This document shows, in pieces, positions 9,126 through 18,937 of a DNA stretch of 64,000 nt. The DNA is from Enterobacter cloacae complex sp. ECNIH7. Its GTDB lineage: Bacteria; Pseudomonadota; Gammaproteobacteria; Enterobacterales; Enterobacteriaceae. Positions within the stretch are counted from its first letter, which is position 1. Every line of letters begins with the position of its first letter. The stretch covers positions 2,170,001-2,234,000 of the forward strand of contig NZ_CP017990.1 in NCBI RefSeq assembly GCF_002208095.1, in the 5' to 3' direction. Below the pieces are notes generated by a model. That model was not told the origin of the DNA. It saw only the letters and a list, made by a program, of their open reading frames with translations, and did not search any database. The position numbers were made by a program, and so were the translations under genes.

Positions 9126-10634
9126 TTACGCAGTAGCGGTTTTGGTCGCTTCAGCCGTCTTGTCGTCGTCCTGAGTCATACGATTCAGTTTCGGCGCGGT
9201 CAGCAGCATCAGCGCCGCAATCACCGCTGTCGCAATACCAATCTGCATGAATACGGTACCGTAGACGTTCAGGGAGACGAGTGGGTCAGTGACGTTTTCA
9301 GGCACAGCCATCAGGTTCGCAATTTTACCCGCAATGATTGCCGCACCGGCAGTGGTCAGGAACCAGCTACCCATAATGAAGCCCATCAGACGCTGCGGCA
9401 CCAGCTGTGCAACCATCGCCAGACCCAGACCGGAGATCATCAGCTCACCGATAGACTGCAGCGCGTAGCTCAGGATCAGCCAGTTAACGGACACGATACC
9501 CGCGTCGGTGGCAAATTTGGTACCCAGCGGCAGCACCAGGAACGCGCCGGAGCACAGCACCATACCGATTGCGAACTTGTGCGGCATTGGCAGACGGTCA
9601 CCCATCTTGTTATAGATAGCGGCCAGAATCGGGCTACCAATCATGATCCAGAACGGGTTCAGCGCCTGATACTGCTCCGGCTCGAACGCGATGCCCAGAA
9701 TAGAGTGCTCAACGTTACGAATGGCGAAGAAGTTCAGAGAGGTTGGCATCTGGCTGTACAGCACGAAGAAGATAATCGCTTCCAGCATCAGAATGAACGC
9801 CACAATCATCTTGCGGCGGGCAGCACCCTGCATGGCGAACGCTTCTTTCGCAAAGATAACCACGATACCCAGTGCAACCACGCCCAGAACGGCGCGAGCA
9901 ATACCCTGGTTGTGCAGCAGCCAGGTGGCGATTGCCGCGAGGACAACAACGCCCACGATAGTCGCCAGCAGTTTGCCCATGTGTACAGGCTCGAAGTCAG
10001 GTTTTGAACCGTAGTCTTTCACCCAGCTGCGGCAGAACAGGAAGTTCACCACGGTGATCAGCATACCGACGAAGCTCAGCGCGAACGCCACGCTCCAGCC
10101 GAACTTAGCTGCGAGCCATGGGGTTGCCAGCATCGAGAAGAACGAACCGATGTTGATGGACATGTAGTACATGGTAAATGCACCGTCCAGACGCGGATCG
10201 TCTTTGCTGTAGCAGGTAGAGAGCAGGGAAGACGGGTTTGCTTTGAACAGACCGTTACCGACGGCAATCGTCGCCATACCCATATACACGACAGCGGCAT
10301 CGTGCCCTGACCATGCAACCAGACCATAGCCAATCGCCAGGACAATGGCGCCCAGCATGATGACACGTTTAGTCCCGAGGACTTTATCACCCAGCCAGCC
10401 GCCAATTGCGACCAGACCGTACACCAGAGCACTGAAGGAAGAGAACAGCGTGATGGAATCGGCTTCGGACATACCCAGCTGTTTTACCAGGTAAACCGCC
10501 ATGATCCCTTGCAGGCCGTAATAACCAAAACGCTCCCATAACTCGATAGAGAAGATGAGATAGAACGCTTTAGGCTGTTTAAAAGCGTTAAGACTTACGC
10601 TTTCATCTGTTGGTTTATTGTTTGCAGTAGACAC
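9126..10634 (-). CDS. dtpA: di-/tripeptide proton symporter DtpA
   Basis: Inner-membrane POT/PTR-family transporter importing di- and tripeptides with protons; 502 residues, about 14 transmembrane helices. The family ExxERFxYY signature reads [10 protein letters not shown] near residue 34, and the second signature [13 protein letters not shown] follows. Also known as tppB or ydgR, and regulated by OmpR in Salmonella and E. coli. The long upstream region (about 590 bp to nth) leaves ample room for regulatory sites. It is nearly identical in its core to E. coli DtpA. Confidence 0.97.
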   Translation of the reverse strand: MSTANNKPTDESVSLNAFKQPKAFYLIFSIELWERFGYYGLQGIMAVYLVKQLGMSEADSITLFSSFSALVYGLVAIGGWLGDKVLGTKRVIMLGAIVLAIGYGLVAWSGHDAAVVYMGMATIAVGNGLFKANPSSLLSTCYSKDDPRLDGAFTMYYMSINIGSFFSMLATPWLAAKFGWSVAFALSFVGMLITVVNFLFCRSWVKDYGSKPDFEPVHMGKLLATIVGVVVLAAIATWLLHNQGIARAVLGVVALGIVVIFAKEAFAMQGAARRKMIVAFILMLEAIIFFVLYSQMPTSLNFFAIRNVEHSILGIAFEPEQYQALNPFWIMIGSPILAAIYNKMGDRLPMPHKFAIGMVLCSGAFLVLPLGTKFATDAGIVSVNWLILSYALQSIGELMISGLGLAMVAQLVPQRLMGFIMGSWFLTTAGAAIIAGKIANLMAVPENVTDPLVSLNVYGTVFMQIGIATAVIAALMLLTAPKLNRMTQDDDKTAEATKTATA

Positions 10635-11055
10635 ATATACCTCTTTTTTTACATCCCATATTAACGGGGGTGTTCATAGCGTGATGGCCGTAGTCCATAC
10701 GCCTTATAGTTATATTGGGAGGAGAAACGGCGGGTAATGTTCACTATCCTGCCCCATCTGGCAATACGTTTGTAATAATCTGTTACATATATCTGAAGTG
10801 GTATAATCGTCGGTTTATATAAATGTTATTCAGCGTTAAATTTCATACGATGATTAAAGGTAGTTTTTTCGACTGGCAATAACCCACTTCAACCGGCCTT
10901 TGGCGATATGTTCTGCTATTTGCCGCTTATCGCAGTGATATAGCCCATATTCTGAAAAATAGCTGGTCTTATCTTCGGCAATGGAAGGAGAGTATCTTGT
11001 CAGACAAAGGGTTTAGGCGGGTTTTGACAACAAAAATTCAACATGAAGTTATCAG

Positions 11056-11071
11056 GGTGATCGCGATCACA
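11056..11071. promoter_or_regulatory. CRP-type site GGTGATCGCGATCACA
   Basis: The half-sites GTGA and TCAC are spaced by 6 nt (TCGCGA), matching the CRP core exactly. It lies about 420 bp upstream of dtpA and about 155 bp beyond the 3' end of nth, so the target is unclear; a distal dtpA promoter or an unrecognised small RNA are options. Confidence 0.5.
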
Positions 11072-11175
11072 GATGTATAGAAATTTTTGGCTATGAAAAA
11101 AGTATTAACCTGTTTGAGCGTTAAACAACCGAACAAGTGACAGGTCAGAGGGAACGAAAGACGGACAAATAACGG

Positions 11176-11209
11176 CCAAAAGAAGGGTGCCTGGTAGCCC
11201 TTCTTTTGG
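11176..11209. terminator. bidirectional terminator after nth
   Basis: Stem CCAAAAGAAGGG (11176-11187) and CCCTTCTTTTGG (11198-11209), 12 bp perfect, loop of 10. The A/T ends of the stem serve as the U tract in either direction. It lies 16 bp beyond the nth stop and ends the rsx-nth operon. Confidence 0.85.
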
Positions 11210-11225
11210 TAAGGGATTGTGACGA

Positions 11226-11861
11226 TCAGGGATACACTTTTTCTTTGTATTCGCAGAGATCTTCAATAATGCAGGAGCCGCAGCGAGGCTTACGGGCAAT
11301 ACAGGTATAGCGACCGTGCAGAATCAGCCAGTGATGGCAATCAACCTTAAATTCGGCCGGAACCACCTTTAACAGCTTCTCTTCGACCTGCTCAACATTT
11401 TTCCCCGGCGCGAAGTTAGTCCGGTTAGACACGCGGAAAATATGCGTATCCACGGCGATGGTCGGCCAGCCAAACGCGGTGTTGAGCACCACGTTTGCGG
11501 TCTTACGCCCAACGCCCGGTAAGGCTTCCAGCGCGGCGCGATCTTCCGGTACTTCACCTCCGTGCTGTTCCAGCAGGATCCGGCAGGTCTTAATGACGTT
11601 CTCGGCTTTGCTGTTAAACAGGCCGATGGTTTTGATATAGGACTTCACGCCTTCCACGCCCAGCTCCAGCATGGCTTTCGGCGTATTGGCGACCGGATAG
11701 AGCAGGGCAGTGGCTTTATTGACGCTCACATCGGTCGCCTGCGCAGAGAGCAACACCGCGATCAGCAGCTCAAACGGGGAGGTAAAATTCAGCTCCGTCG
11801 TCGGGTGCGGGTTCTCGTCCCGCAGACGGGTCAGGATCGCAATGCGCTTTTCTTTATTCAT
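11226..11861 (-). CDS. nth: endonuclease III (DNA glycosylase/AP lyase) Nth
   Basis: Base-excision repair enzyme removing oxidised pyrimidines and cutting abasic sites; 211 residues, as in E. coli. The helix-hairpin-helix [13 protein letters not shown] carries catalytic Lys120, followed by Asp138 in VDTHIFRV. The C-terminal [4Fe-4S] loop has C187, C194, C197 and C203 (C-x6-C-x2-C-x5-C). Its ATG overlaps the rsxE stop by 4 nt, so it is the last gene of the rsx operon, linking oxidative-damage repair to the SoxR-reducing complex. Confidence 0.98.
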   Translation of the reverse strand: MNKEKRIAILTRLRDENPHPTTELNFTSPFELLIAVLLSAQATDVSVNKATALLYPVANTPKAMLELGVEGVKSYIKTIGLFNSKAENVIKTCRILLEQHGGEVPEDRAALEALPGVGRKTANVVLNTAFGWPTIAVDTHIFRVSNRTNFAPGKNVEQVEEKLLKVVPAEFKVDCHHWLILHGRYTCIARKPRCGSCIIEDLCEYKEKVYP

Positions 11862-12544
11862 GAAGCCTTCTCGGGTGTCCCTTCCAGAACGCTACGCTCA
11901 GCCGCGCGGCGCTTACGTTTCTCATCAATCAGATATTTTATCGCCAGCATCATGCCAAGGCCAATAAACGCGCCAGGGGGCAGCATTGCCAGCAGGAATG
12001 GCGTATCGGTGTGGAACACTTCAACGCGCAGCGCTTTGGCCCAGCCGCCCAGCAGCGCATCGGCGCCGTCAAACAGCGTACCGTTACCGAGGATCTCGCG
12101 CAGCGAGCCCAGCACGAACATGGCGCAGGTGGCGCCCATTCCAATGGAAAAACCATCCAGCGCCGACATGGCGGGGCTGTTTTTCACCGCGAACGCTTCC
12201 GCACGGCCAACGACGATACAGTTGGTGACGATAAGGGGAATAAAGATCCCGAGCGACTGGTACAGGCCGAATGCGTAAGCGTTGATGAGCATTTGTACGA
12301 CGCTAACAACAGACGCAATGATCATGACGTAAATCGGAATACGAATTTCCGACGGCGTCCAGCGGCGCAGGGCGGAGATGGAGAGGTTGGTCAGGGTCAG
12401 CACCAGCGTGGTTGCCAGACCCAGACCGAGCGCGTTGGTGGCGGTGGACGTTACCGCCAGCAGTGGGCACATCCCCAGAAGCTGGACCAGCGCGGAGTTG
12501 TTCTTCCACAACCCCTGGACAATAACCTCTTTAACCTGGCTCAT
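11858..12544 (-). CDS. rsxE: Rsx/Rnf electron transport complex subunit RsxE
   Basis: Integral membrane subunit (228 residues, about six helices) of the RsxABCDGE complex, related to RnfE and NqrD. The complex couples NAD(P)H oxidation to reduction of the SoxR [2Fe-2S] cluster in E. coli and is homologous to Rnf ion pumps. The conserved half-channel stretches [11 protein letters not shown] and [13 protein letters not shown] are present, the latter with the membrane cysteine expected for an intramembrane iron centre. It overlaps nth by 4 nt and follows rsxG by 2 nt. Confidence 0.96.
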   Translation of the reverse strand: MSQVKEVIVQGLWKNNSALVQLLGMCPLLAVTSTATNALGLGLATTLVLTLTNLSISALRRWTPSEIRIPIYVMIIASVVSVVQMLINAYAFGLYQSLGIFIPLIVTNCIVVGRAEAFAVKNSPAMSALDGFSIGMGATCAMFVLGSLREILGNGTLFDGADALLGGWAKALRVEVFHTDTPFLLAMLPPGAFIGLGMMLAIKYLIDEKRKRRAAERSVLEGTPEKAS

Positions 12545-12546
12545 GA

Positions 12547-13167
12547 TTACTCCCCACAGGCCGGAAGATTGTTGATTTGCGCGGGCAGCGTTTCGGCATA
12601 CAGCCCGGCTCGTTTTACGGCGTTCACCACGGCGCGCGGCGTGATGGTCGCGCCGGTGAACTGGTCGAACTCGCCGCCATCTTTCTTCACCGCAAACGCG
12701 GTATCCCCTTCGCCATGGATAACTTTACCGGCGAAGTGCAAAATCCAGTCGCTCAGACGGGTTTCAATTTTATCGCCCAGGCCCGGCGTTTCATGATGCT
12801 GCGTCACGCGGGTACCCAGTATTGTGCCGGAGAAATCGCTGCCGACGAGCAGTTGAATGGCGCCGGAATAGCCGTCGGGCGCCGTCGCTTCCATCACCGC
12901 GCCTACCGGTTTATCCCCTTTGCGGGCAATAAAGAGGCGGTGAGAGCCTTTCCCAAGCTGCGGTGCGTCTACCACAAAGCAGCTCTTTTGCAGGTCATTA
13001 TCGTAGAAATCTGATGGGATCACCTGATCGAACAGCGCCTTTTGCTGCTTTGAAGCCTGCTCTTCGATGGTCGTTTTGGTTAACGAGTTAACCAGGGCCG
13101 TCAGCCCGGTCAGGACCGCGGCGAATACAGCAAGCGTGACGCCGTGTTTTTGCATCGTTTTTAACAT
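12547..13167 (-). CDS. rsxG: Rsx/Rnf complex subunit RsxG (FMN-carrying)
   Basis: Periplasm-facing flavoprotein subunit with one N-terminal membrane helix (about 10-28) and an FMN-binding domain. The C-terminal [12 protein letters not shown] contains the threonine that carries covalent FMN. From ATG 13167 (MLKTMQK) the length is 206, equal to E. coli RsxG. A longer frame starts at 13281 but overlaps rsxD and its extra 38 residues are not conserved. It lies 10 bp after rsxD and 2 bp before rsxE. Confidence 0.96.
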   Translation of the reverse strand: MLKTMQKHGVTLAVFAAVLTGLTALVNSLTKTTIEEQASKQQKALFDQVIPSDFYDNDLQKSCFVVDAPQLGKGSHRLFIARKGDKPVGAVMEATAPDGYSGAIQLLVGSDFSGTILGTRVTQHHETPGLGDKIETRLSDWILHFAGKVIHGEGDTAFAVKKDGGEFDQFTGATITPRAVVNAVKRAGLYAETLPAQINNLPACGE

Positions 13168-13177
13168 GGCGAAACCC

Positions 13178-14230
13178 TTAGCGATGGCCGTACACGCGCG
13201 GGCGCGTGTAATAGTCGATGAGCGGAACGGTAATGTTGGCGAGCAGGACGGCAAACGCGACGCCGTCCGGGTAACCGCCAAAGCTGCGGATCAGCCATAC
13301 GAGCAGGCCTGCCAGCGCGCCGAAGATCAGGCGGCCGCGGTTAGTCGTTGACGCTGTAACCGGGTCCGTCAGGATAAAGAAGGCACCCAGCATGGTCGCC
13401 CCGGAGAGCAGGTGCATCTGCGGGCTGGCGAGTGATTCAGGAGAGAATACCCATCCCAGCGTCGCGCAGACCGCCAGCGTCACGAGGAAGCTGACCGGAA
13501 TATGCCAGCGAATGGCTTTCTGCTGCAGCAGGAACAGGCCGCCCAGCAGATACGCCAGGTTGACCCACTGCCAGCCTGCACCCGCCAGCATGCCGCTGTA
13601 AATCGCGGATTTCATAATCTGCTCAACGCTGTGCCCGGCATGCAGGGACGTTTTAAAGGTATCGAGAGGCGTGGCCTGGCTGATGCCGTCCACGCCCATA
13701 CGCAGCGCGCTCATGTCAGCGCCCAGCGCCGTATGGCCAGTAAAGATAACGTGCAGGGCATCCATAAAGCCCGGAACCGTGGCCGCAATCTCGTGCGGCG
13801 GCAGCCAGCTGGTCATCTGCACCGGGAAGGAGATCAGCAGCACCACGTAGCCAATCATCGCCGGGTTAAACGGGTTATGGCCGAGCCCGCCGTACAGCTG
13901 TTTGGCAATGATCACGGCAAACACGGTACCGAGCACGACCATCCACCACGGGGCAAACGGCGGAATACTGATGGCGAGCAGCAGGCCGGTCAGCAGCGCG
14001 GAGTTGTCAGCCAGAATGCGTGACACCGCCATCTTACGCAGCTTCAGGACGAGTGCTTCCGCCGCGACGGCGCTGGCGCAGCCCAGGGCTATCTGGAACA
14101 GGGTTCCCCAGCCGAAAAACCAGCACTGAACGGCAATGCCCGGCAGCGCGGCCAGGCAGACCAGCATCATAATGCGTGATGTCTGACGCTGGTTGTGGGT
14201 GTAGGGGGAACTTGCGATTCTGAAAACCAT
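13178..14230 (-). CDS. rsxD: Rsx/Rnf complex subunit RsxD
   Basis: Polytopic membrane subunit (350 residues, about nine helices), homolog of RnfD/NqrB. The motif LDTFKTS in the large periplasmic loop and [20 protein letters not shown] later in the protein are typical; the threonine in SGAT is the site of covalent FMN in this family. The start abuts the rsxC stop (14231), giving translational coupling. It is slightly shorter at the C terminus than E. coli RsxD. Confidence 0.96.
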   Translation of the reverse strand: MVFRIASSPYTHNQRQTSRIMMLVCLAALPGIAVQCWFFGWGTLFQIALGCASAVAAEALVLKLRKMAVSRILADNSALLTGLLLAISIPPFAPWWMVVLGTVFAVIIAKQLYGGLGHNPFNPAMIGYVVLLISFPVQMTSWLPPHEIAATVPGFMDALHVIFTGHTALGADMSALRMGVDGISQATPLDTFKTSLHAGHSVEQIMKSAIYSGMLAGAGWQWVNLAYLLGGLFLLQQKAIRWHIPVSFLVTLAVCATLGWVFSPESLASPQMHLLSGATMLGAFFILTDPVTASTTNRGRLIFGALAGLLVWLIRSFGGYPDGVAFAVLLANITVPLIDYYTRPRVYGHR

Positions 14231-16366
14231 TTAATCCTCGTTTACGGCTTGCTGTGCGGCTTTCTTCGCCTGAACGCGCGCAATGGCGGCGGCGACGGCG
14301 GCCTTGCGCGGGTCATCGTTGGCGGCCTGCGGCTGCTCTTCCTGCTGCGCTGCCTTACGGGCTTTGGCGCGGGCAATCGCTGCTTCAACGGCGGCTTTAC
14401 GCGGGTCGACCGGTGGTGCTTCTGCTTCTGATACTACCGTTGGTGCCTGCTGCGCTGCCTTACGGGCTTTAGCCCGTGCAATCGCCGCTTCAACGGCGGC
14501 TTTACGCGGGTCGACCGGTGGTGCTTCTGCTTCTGATACTGCCTCTGGCGCCTGCTGCGCAGCCTTACGGGCTTTGGCCCGGGCTATCGCCGCTTCAACG
14601 GCGGCTTTGCGCGGATCGACCGCATCCTGCTCGATGACCACGCTTTGCTCACCCGATTTGCGGGCTTTGGCGCGCGCAATCGCCGCTTCAACGGCCGCTT
14701 TACGCGGGTCGATCTCAGTATCTGCCTGAACCGTTTGCGCTTTTTCCGCCTGACGCGCGCGAGCCGCAGCCTTTCGCGCTTCGCGAGCGGCAATCGCTTC
14801 GCTGTTATCCGGTTTTTCCCCGGCCTGGATCACTACCGTCTGGGCGGCATCGGCTTTTTTCTCACGAACGCGCGCCAGTGCGGCGTTGATCGCATCCTGA
14901 TCTTTCCCGGCAGGCTGAACGGCGGCCTGCTTATGGCGTTCCTGACGGGCGATTTTTTCGCGCTCCAGTCGCGCCTGACGCGCTTCGAAACGTGCCCTGG
15001 CTTCCGCGGCGCGTTTTTCTTCCATGGAAATGGCATAAATCTCGGCCTTCTCCTGACGGAAGTATTGCACCAGCGGAATGTTGCTTGGGCAGACCCAGGC
15101 GCAGGCGCCGCATTCAATGCAGTCGGCCAAGTTATGGGATTTTGCCTTGTCGTGCAGCTGGCCTTTGCTGTACCAGTACAGCTGCTGCGGGAGCAGATCC
15201 GCCGGGCAGGCATCGGCACAGGCGCTGCAGCGGATGCAACCTTTCTCTTCCTGTTCTTCACCCATTTCGGTTGGGGAAGGGGCGAGCAGACAGTTGGTGA
15301 TTTTGACCACCGGTACATCGAGCCACGGCAGGGTAAAGCCCATCAGGGGGCCGCCCATGATCACCATCTGGTCGCTGGTCGGGCAAAATTCAGCCTGTTC
15401 CAGCAGATGGCGCACCGGCGTACCCAGACGCGCCCAGACGTTGCCCGGACGGGAAACCGACTCGCCGGTCAGCGTCACCACGCGCTCGGTCAACGGCTCG
15501 CCGTCAATCACCGCGCGTTTCACCGCATAGGCGGTGCCGACGTTTTGCATCAGCACGCCGATATCCGAAGAGCGTCCGCCGTGCGGCACCTGCTTACCGG
15601 TGAGAATTTGCGTCAGCTGTTTTGCGCCGCCAGAAGGGTACTTGGTCGGGATAACGCGCAGGCTAATATCGTGACTGCCCGCCAGCACGGCGCGCAGCAT
15701 CGAGATGGCCTGCGGTTTATTGTCTTCGATACCAATCAACACTTCCCGCGGCTTAAGAATATGCGCCAGGATGCGGATGCCTTCCACCACCTGAGCGGCG
15801 CAATCCTGCATCAGACGATCGTCGGCGGTGATATAGGGCTCGCACTCGGCGGCGTTGATAATCAACGTCTGGATATTATCGCCACCGCCGCGCAGCTTGA
15901 CGCCGGTCGGGAAGCCCGCACCGCCCAGCCCGGCGACGCCGAACTGATGAATACGCTCGATAAGCGCTTCGCGGCTCTGGCTGCGGTAATCGCTCCAGCC
16001 GTCACGTTCAATCCAGCGGTCTTCGCCGTCGGCTTCAATGATCACGCTCAGCTCCGATAGAGCGGACGGATGGGGCACCGTATGAGGGGCAATCGCCACC
16101 ACTTTACCGGAGGTAGGGGCGTGTATCGGCAGCATGCGTCCACGGCCAAAGGTCAGCGGCTGACCGCGAAGAACCGTATCGCCTTCTTTCACGCACAGCT
16201 CGCCCTCAGCGCCAATATGCTGTTTGAGCGGCATGACGTAACGCGTCGCCAGCGGAATTTGACGCAGCGGCGTGCCGTTGGACTGGGTTTTCATCTCCGG
16301 CGGATGGATACCGCCGTCAAAGTCCCAAATCTTCTCTTTTCTGAAAGCAGAAAATAACTTAAGCAT
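14231..16366 (-). CDS. rsxC: Rsx/Rnf complex subunit RsxC (NADH- and FMN-binding, two [4Fe-4S])
   Basis: Peripheral cytoplasmic subunit predicted to take electrons from NADH. From ATG 16366 ([10 protein letters not shown]) it has 711 residues, against 740 in E. coli K-12. The N-terminal barrel-sandwich domain is at about 30-110, and the NADH/FMN region contains [15 protein letters not shown] (143-157). Two ferredoxin-type clusters use C377/C380/C383 + C387 and C416/C419/C422 + C426. The final 159 residues are five tandem repeats beginning DPRKAAV, alanine/lysine-rich and probably helical; the difference in length from K-12 comes from repeat number. An upstream frame to 16552 is rejected because it lies inside rsxB. 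The start overlaps rsxB by 8 nt. Confidence 0.97.
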   Translation of the reverse strand: MLKLFSAFRKEKIWDFDGGIHPPEMKTQSNGTPLRQIPLATRYVMPLKQHIGAEGELCVKEGDTVLRGQPLTFGRGRMLPIHAPTSGKVVAIAPHTVPHPSALSELSVIIEADGEDRWIERDGWSDYRSQSREALIERIHQFGVAGLGGAGFPTGVKLRGGGDNIQTLIINAAECEPYITADDRLMQDCAAQVVEGIRILAHILKPREVLIGIEDNKPQAISMLRAVLAGSHDISLRVIPTKYPSGGAKQLTQILTGKQVPHGGRSSDIGVLMQNVGTAYAVKRAVIDGEPLTERVVTLTGESVSRPGNVWARLGTPVRHLLEQAEFCPTSDQMVIMGGPLMGFTLPWLDVPVVKITNCLLAPSPTEMGEEQEEKGCIRCSACADACPADLLPQQLYWYSKGQLHDKAKSHNLADCIECGACAWVCPSNIPLVQYFRQEKAEIYAISMEEKRAAEARARFEARQARLEREKIARQERHKQAAVQPAGKDQDAINAALARVREKKADAAQTVVIQAGEKPDNSEAIAAREARKAAARARQAEKAQTVQADTEIDPRKAAVEAAIARAKARKSGEQSVVIEQDAVDPRKAAVEAAIARAKARKAAQQAPEAVSEAEAPPVDPRKAAVEAAIARAKARKAAQQAPTVVSEAEAPPVDPRKAAVEAAIARAKARKAAQQEEQPQAANDDPRKAAVAAAIARVQAKKAAQQAVNED
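14234..14710 (-). repeat. tandem repeat encoding five DPRKAAV units at the RsxC C terminus
   Basis: Five in-frame units of 31, 35, 35, 31 and 27 codons, each starting DPRKAAV(E/A)AAIAR. Units 2 and 3 are almost identical in DNA over about 105 bp, which suggests recent duplication or gene conversion. E. coli K-12 RsxC has more units with a different linker (LEQQQANAEPEEQV), so copy number varies between genera. Confidence 0.92.
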
Positions 16367-16937
16367 GTTGTTCCACAGGAATGATGCGAACCGGAATGGT
16401 TTGAAGATCCCACTTCCAGCTTTCGGTAGTCGTTTCAACCGGGCGCAGCTCAATACATTGCGTCGGGCAGGGGGCCACGCAGAGGTTACAGCCGGTGCAC
16501 AGATCCGCCACGACGGTGTGCATGGCGCGGGTGGCGCCAACAATGGCGTCAACCGGGCAGGCCTGAATACATTTGGTACAGCCGATGCAGTTTGCCTCGT
16601 CGATCACGGCGAGGGCGCGAACCGGCTCCTGTACCTCCGCATCGCCATCAACGGGCTGCGGATCGACGTTAAGCAGGGCCGCGATTTTCAGCATCACCGC
16701 TTCGCCGCCGGGGGCGCAGCGGTTAATTTTTTCACCCTGAATGCCTACCGCTTCAGCGTAGGGACGGCAGCCCGGGTAGCCGCACTGCCCGCACTGGCTT
16801 TGCGGCAGCAACTCATCAATTTTTTCAACAACAGGATCGTCCTCTACCGCGAAACGGCGGGAGGCGTAACCCAGGATAAGGCCAAACACCAACCCCAGGA
16901 CGCTGATAGAGGCGATGGCAATCCAGATAGCATTCAT
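16359..16937 (-). CDS. rsxB: Rsx/Rnf complex iron-sulfur subunit RsxB
   Basis: Ferredoxin-like subunit (192 residues) with one N-terminal membrane anchor (about 4-25). A [4Fe-4S] motif follows ([15 protein letters not shown], residues about 49-63), then two bacterial-ferredoxin motifs [16 protein letters not shown] and [16 protein letters not shown]. It passes electrons from RsxC toward the membrane subunits. Its start codon shares one base with the rsxA stop (TAATG type), and its end overlaps rsxC. Confidence 0.97.
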   Translation of the reverse strand: MNAIWIAIASISVLGLVFGLILGYASRRFAVEDDPVVEKIDELLPQSQCGQCGYPGCRPYAEAVGIQGEKINRCAPGGEAVMLKIAALLNVDPQPVDGDAEVQEPVRALAVIDEANCIGCTKCIQACPVDAIVGATRAMHTVVADLCTGCNLCVAPCPTQCIELRPVETTTESWKWDLQTIPVRIIPVEQHA

Positions 16938-17518
16938 TACAACTTCACCAGACCACTAAAGCCCATAAAGGCCAGAGACATTAAACCAGCGGTCACCAGC
17001 GCAATCGCGTTACCGCGGAAGGGAGCAGGGATATCCGCTGCCGCCAGACGCTCGCGAATCGACGCGAAGAGGACCATAACAAATGAGAAACCGACGGCGG
17101 CGGAAAAACCGTACAGCGCCGACTGCATGAAGTTATGGCCAAGGTTGATGTTCAGCAGCGCAACGCCGAGAACGGCACAGTTGGTGGTGATCAGCGGCAG
17201 GAAGATACCCAGCAGGCGATAGAGGGCCGGGCTGGTTTTACGCACCACCATTTCAGTAAATTGCACAACAACCGCAATGACCAGAATAAAAGCCAGCGTA
17301 CGAAGATAGATTAACCCCAGCGGGATGAGGATCCAGGTATCAATCAACCACGCGCAGATGGACGCCATCGTCATGACGAAGGTTGTCGCCAGCCCCATGC
17401 CCATCGCCGTTTCCAGCTTTTTGGACACGCCCATAAACGGACACAGGCCAAGGAACTTCACCAGAACGAAGTTGTTAACCAGCACGGTGCCGACAAAGAG
17501 CAGTAAGTAATCGGTCAT
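16937..17518 (-). CDS. rsxA: Rsx/Rnf complex subunit RsxA
   Basis: First gene of the rsxABCDGE-nth operon; 193 residues, six membrane helices, homolog of RnfA/NqrE. Conserved [13 protein letters not shown] and [12 protein letters not shown] carry the membrane cysteines that, with RsxE, hold an intramembrane iron centre in the Rnf/NQR family. It is paralogous to RsxE. The 76 bp between rsxA and ydgK must contain the operon promoter unless transcription continues from ydgK, which lies upstream in the same direction. Confidence 0.97.
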   Translation of the reverse strand: MTDYLLLFVGTVLVNNFVLVKFLGLCPFMGVSKKLETAMGMGLATTFVMTMASICAWLIDTWILIPLGLIYLRTLAFILVIAVVVQFTEMVVRKTSPALYRLLGIFLPLITTNCAVLGVALLNINLGHNFMQSALYGFSAAVGFSFVMVLFASIRERLAAADIPAPFRGNAIALVTAGLMSLAFMGFSGLVKL

Positions 17519-17594
17519 TATTTAGCCTGAAATAAAAAAGCCGCCTATTATCGGACAAACTCACGCAGGCGACAACAGGTTATCTGTAAGGTTA

Positions 17595-18035
17595 TTACGG
17601 GTTCACGAAGGTGTTTTTTACCCGCGTCGAACGCTTGAAATAGGGGACCAGCAGCGCGGCGGCCAGTAACGGGAAAAGCAGCTGACGAACGGCCAGAGCG
17701 TCTGATACGGGCGAAAAAGCAAAGGCTTTCACCGCCAGCAGAACCGAAATCAGCAGCCAGATAATGTAGTGTTTAGGTACACTTTTGCGGCGCTTAAAGA
17801 AAGCGATGGTCAACCACAGGGTGTAGTACCACATTCCAATTGCGAAAACGAACGACACAAACCACATCGCAATATTCAGCACGCTTTGCGACATCAGTGT
17901 CTGGATGGCGTGAGGGGTAATCAGTGCGGTGGTATACAGCAGCAGCGCAAGCGATGCGCTTAATAAGGCAACCAGCAGCCATGCCAGTGGGGCGATTAAC
18001 CAGCCTCCAATGCGTTCTCCAGGCGTTGCGGTCAT
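17595..18035 (-). CDS. ydgK: inner-membrane protein YdgK (DUF2569)
   Basis: Hydrophobic protein of 146 residues with four predicted membrane helices, DUF2569 family, function unknown. I choose ATG 18035 (MTATPGERIGGW) because GGGAGAG precedes it at proper spacing; an ATG four codons upstream lacks a ribosome binding site. It lies between cnu and rsxA, all on the minus strand, as in E. coli, and may be cotranscribed with the rsx genes. Confidence 0.88.
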   Translation of the reverse strand: MTATPGERIGGWLIAPLAWLLVALLSASLALLLYTTALITPHAIQTLMSQSVLNIAMWFVSFVFAIGMWYYTLWLTIAFFKRRKSVPKHYIIWLLISVLLAVKAFAFSPVSDALAVRQLLFPLLAAALLVPYFKRSTRVKNTFVNP

Positions 18036-18121
18036 GAACTCTCCCATAATCTGCGCGAAATGTTGTACAGCCAGTTTGCAGGGCGGAGAGTATATAACAT
18101 TTCGCGCGGATGGCTACTTTC

Positions 18122-18337
18122 TTATAAAACGTAACGCCATACGGACTTAGGCACTTCACCCACGTTGAACAAACGACCTCCGGAAACCAGCTCCGCACGG
18201 CGATGGTCAGCGGCGCGATACATATTAATGATGTCCTGATTATCCGACAGGGTGTAGTTCAGATGGTCAAACAGTTTTTCCAGGCTCTCAAGCGAATTGA
18301 TCTTGCGAAATTTTAATAAATAGTCCTGAACTGTCAT
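18122..18337 (-). CDS. cnu: Hha/YmoA-family nucleoid modulator Cnu (YdgT)
   Basis: A 71-residue, four-helix protein paralogous to Hha that binds the H-NS/StpA N-terminal domain and strengthens silencing of horizontally acquired genes; it was also found as an oriC-binding protein. The conserved [12 protein letters not shown] start and [15 protein letters not shown] core, with acidic and basic surface residues, are intact. There is no partner toxin nearby, so it should not be read as a TomB/Hha toxin-antitoxin pair. It is followed by ydgK 86 bp downstream. Confidence 0.97.
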   Translation of the reverse strand: MTVQDYLLKFRKINSLESLEKLFDHLNYTLSDNQDIINMYRAADHRRAELVSGGRLFNVGEVPKSVWRYVL

Positions 18338-18469
18338 ATTAATAAGTTTCCATATAAAAGTGAGTAATACCAGTTAAGGTAATTCGTTCGAATAATAAAC
18401 GGATTAATAAAGACGTAAACAGCCCACTCAGGTAACGCGACGAAATTAGGAGTTTTCTTTGCTGAAATT

Positions 18470-18489
18470 CAGGCATCAGACGATGCCTG
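18470..18489 (-). terminator. hairpin between blr and cnu
   Basis: CAGGCATC-AGAC-GATGCCTG, 8-bp stem, about 80 bp after the blr stop and 130 bp before the cnu start. The following sequence on the minus strand is only weakly T-rich, so it may be an attenuator or a simple transcript 3' end. Confidence 0.4.
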
Positions 18490-18568
18490 GAAGAGAAGGT
18501 TAACCGTGTTCACCAGGGCTGGCAATAAGTAACTGACATATTATGTCACTCTTTATTGCAGTAACCGG

Positions 18569-18706
18569 TTACTTAGGTTGGGCGACTGTGACAGGCTCCG
18601 GCGGCTGGTAGTTATCGATATGGCTGGCAACACCCAGCAAAATGACCGAAACCCCAAGAACAATCCATCCCGCTAATTCAATGATTCGATTAATAATTGA
18701 CGTCAT
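18569..18706 (-). CDS. blr: small membrane protein Blr (beta-lactam resistance / divisome-associated)
   Basis: A 45-residue single-pass protein. Translation from ATG 18706 gives MTSIINRIIELAGWIVLGVS, then a hydrophobic helix ending at about residue 30, then ASHIDNYQPPEPV. The core is that of the 41-residue E. coli Blr, which sits at the divisome and whose loss raises beta-lactam sensitivity. The N terminus is about four residues longer than in E. coli, and no strong ribosome binding site is visible, so the exact start is uncertain. Position between ydgJ and cnu matches E. coli. Confidence 0.85.
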   Translation of the reverse strand: MTSIINRIIELAGWIVLGVSVILLGVASHIDNYQPPEPVTVAQPK

Positions 18707-18937
18707 GATTCGTAGTTGTACTTTATCCATAAATACAGGTCGCAAATGTTACAGCGACGTTTCCCCGACGGCAAGCGCTTTGGGAACGGTTCCCTTAAAC
18801 AAAATCAGTGGGTTAATACTATGTAACAAAAACAACCCGTACAACCTGCTATTTTAAGTCATATGGCACATTATTAATCTGTGGTAATGCCAGGCTAGCC
18901 AGTGTGAAATAAGAACGTCATAAAAGAGGACGGCACT

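Larger units (their letters stand above)
10635..11225. other. 591-bp intergenic region between dtpA and nth
   Basis: AT-rich non-coding stretch upstream of dtpA and downstream of nth. On the minus strand close to dtpA there is TATAACTATAAG, a plausible -10 region. I find no open frame longer than about 15 codons with a ribosome binding site; ATG at 11093 opens a 15-codon frame (MKKVLTCLSVKQPNK) that I do not count as a gene. It holds a CRP-like palindrome at 11056 and the nth terminator at 11176. Confidence 0.7.

Noticed and set aside
11093..11140. 15-codon frame MKKVLTCLSVKQPNK upstream of dtpA as a leader peptide
   Set aside because: No ribosome binding site, wrong strand for dtpA and no attenuator structure linked to it.
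14645..16060. 471-codon plus-strand frame opposite rsxC
   Set aside because: Antisense shadow of a GC-rich conserved gene; low-complexity product, no ribosome binding site.
16367..16552. 62-codon upstream extension of rsxC
   Set aside because: It lies inside rsxB, and the conserved [10 protein letters not shown] start is at 16366.
18122..18337. Cnu considered as part of an Hha/TomB-like toxin-antitoxin pair
   Set aside because: No tomB-like gene adjacent; the sequence is that of the H-NS co-regulator Cnu.
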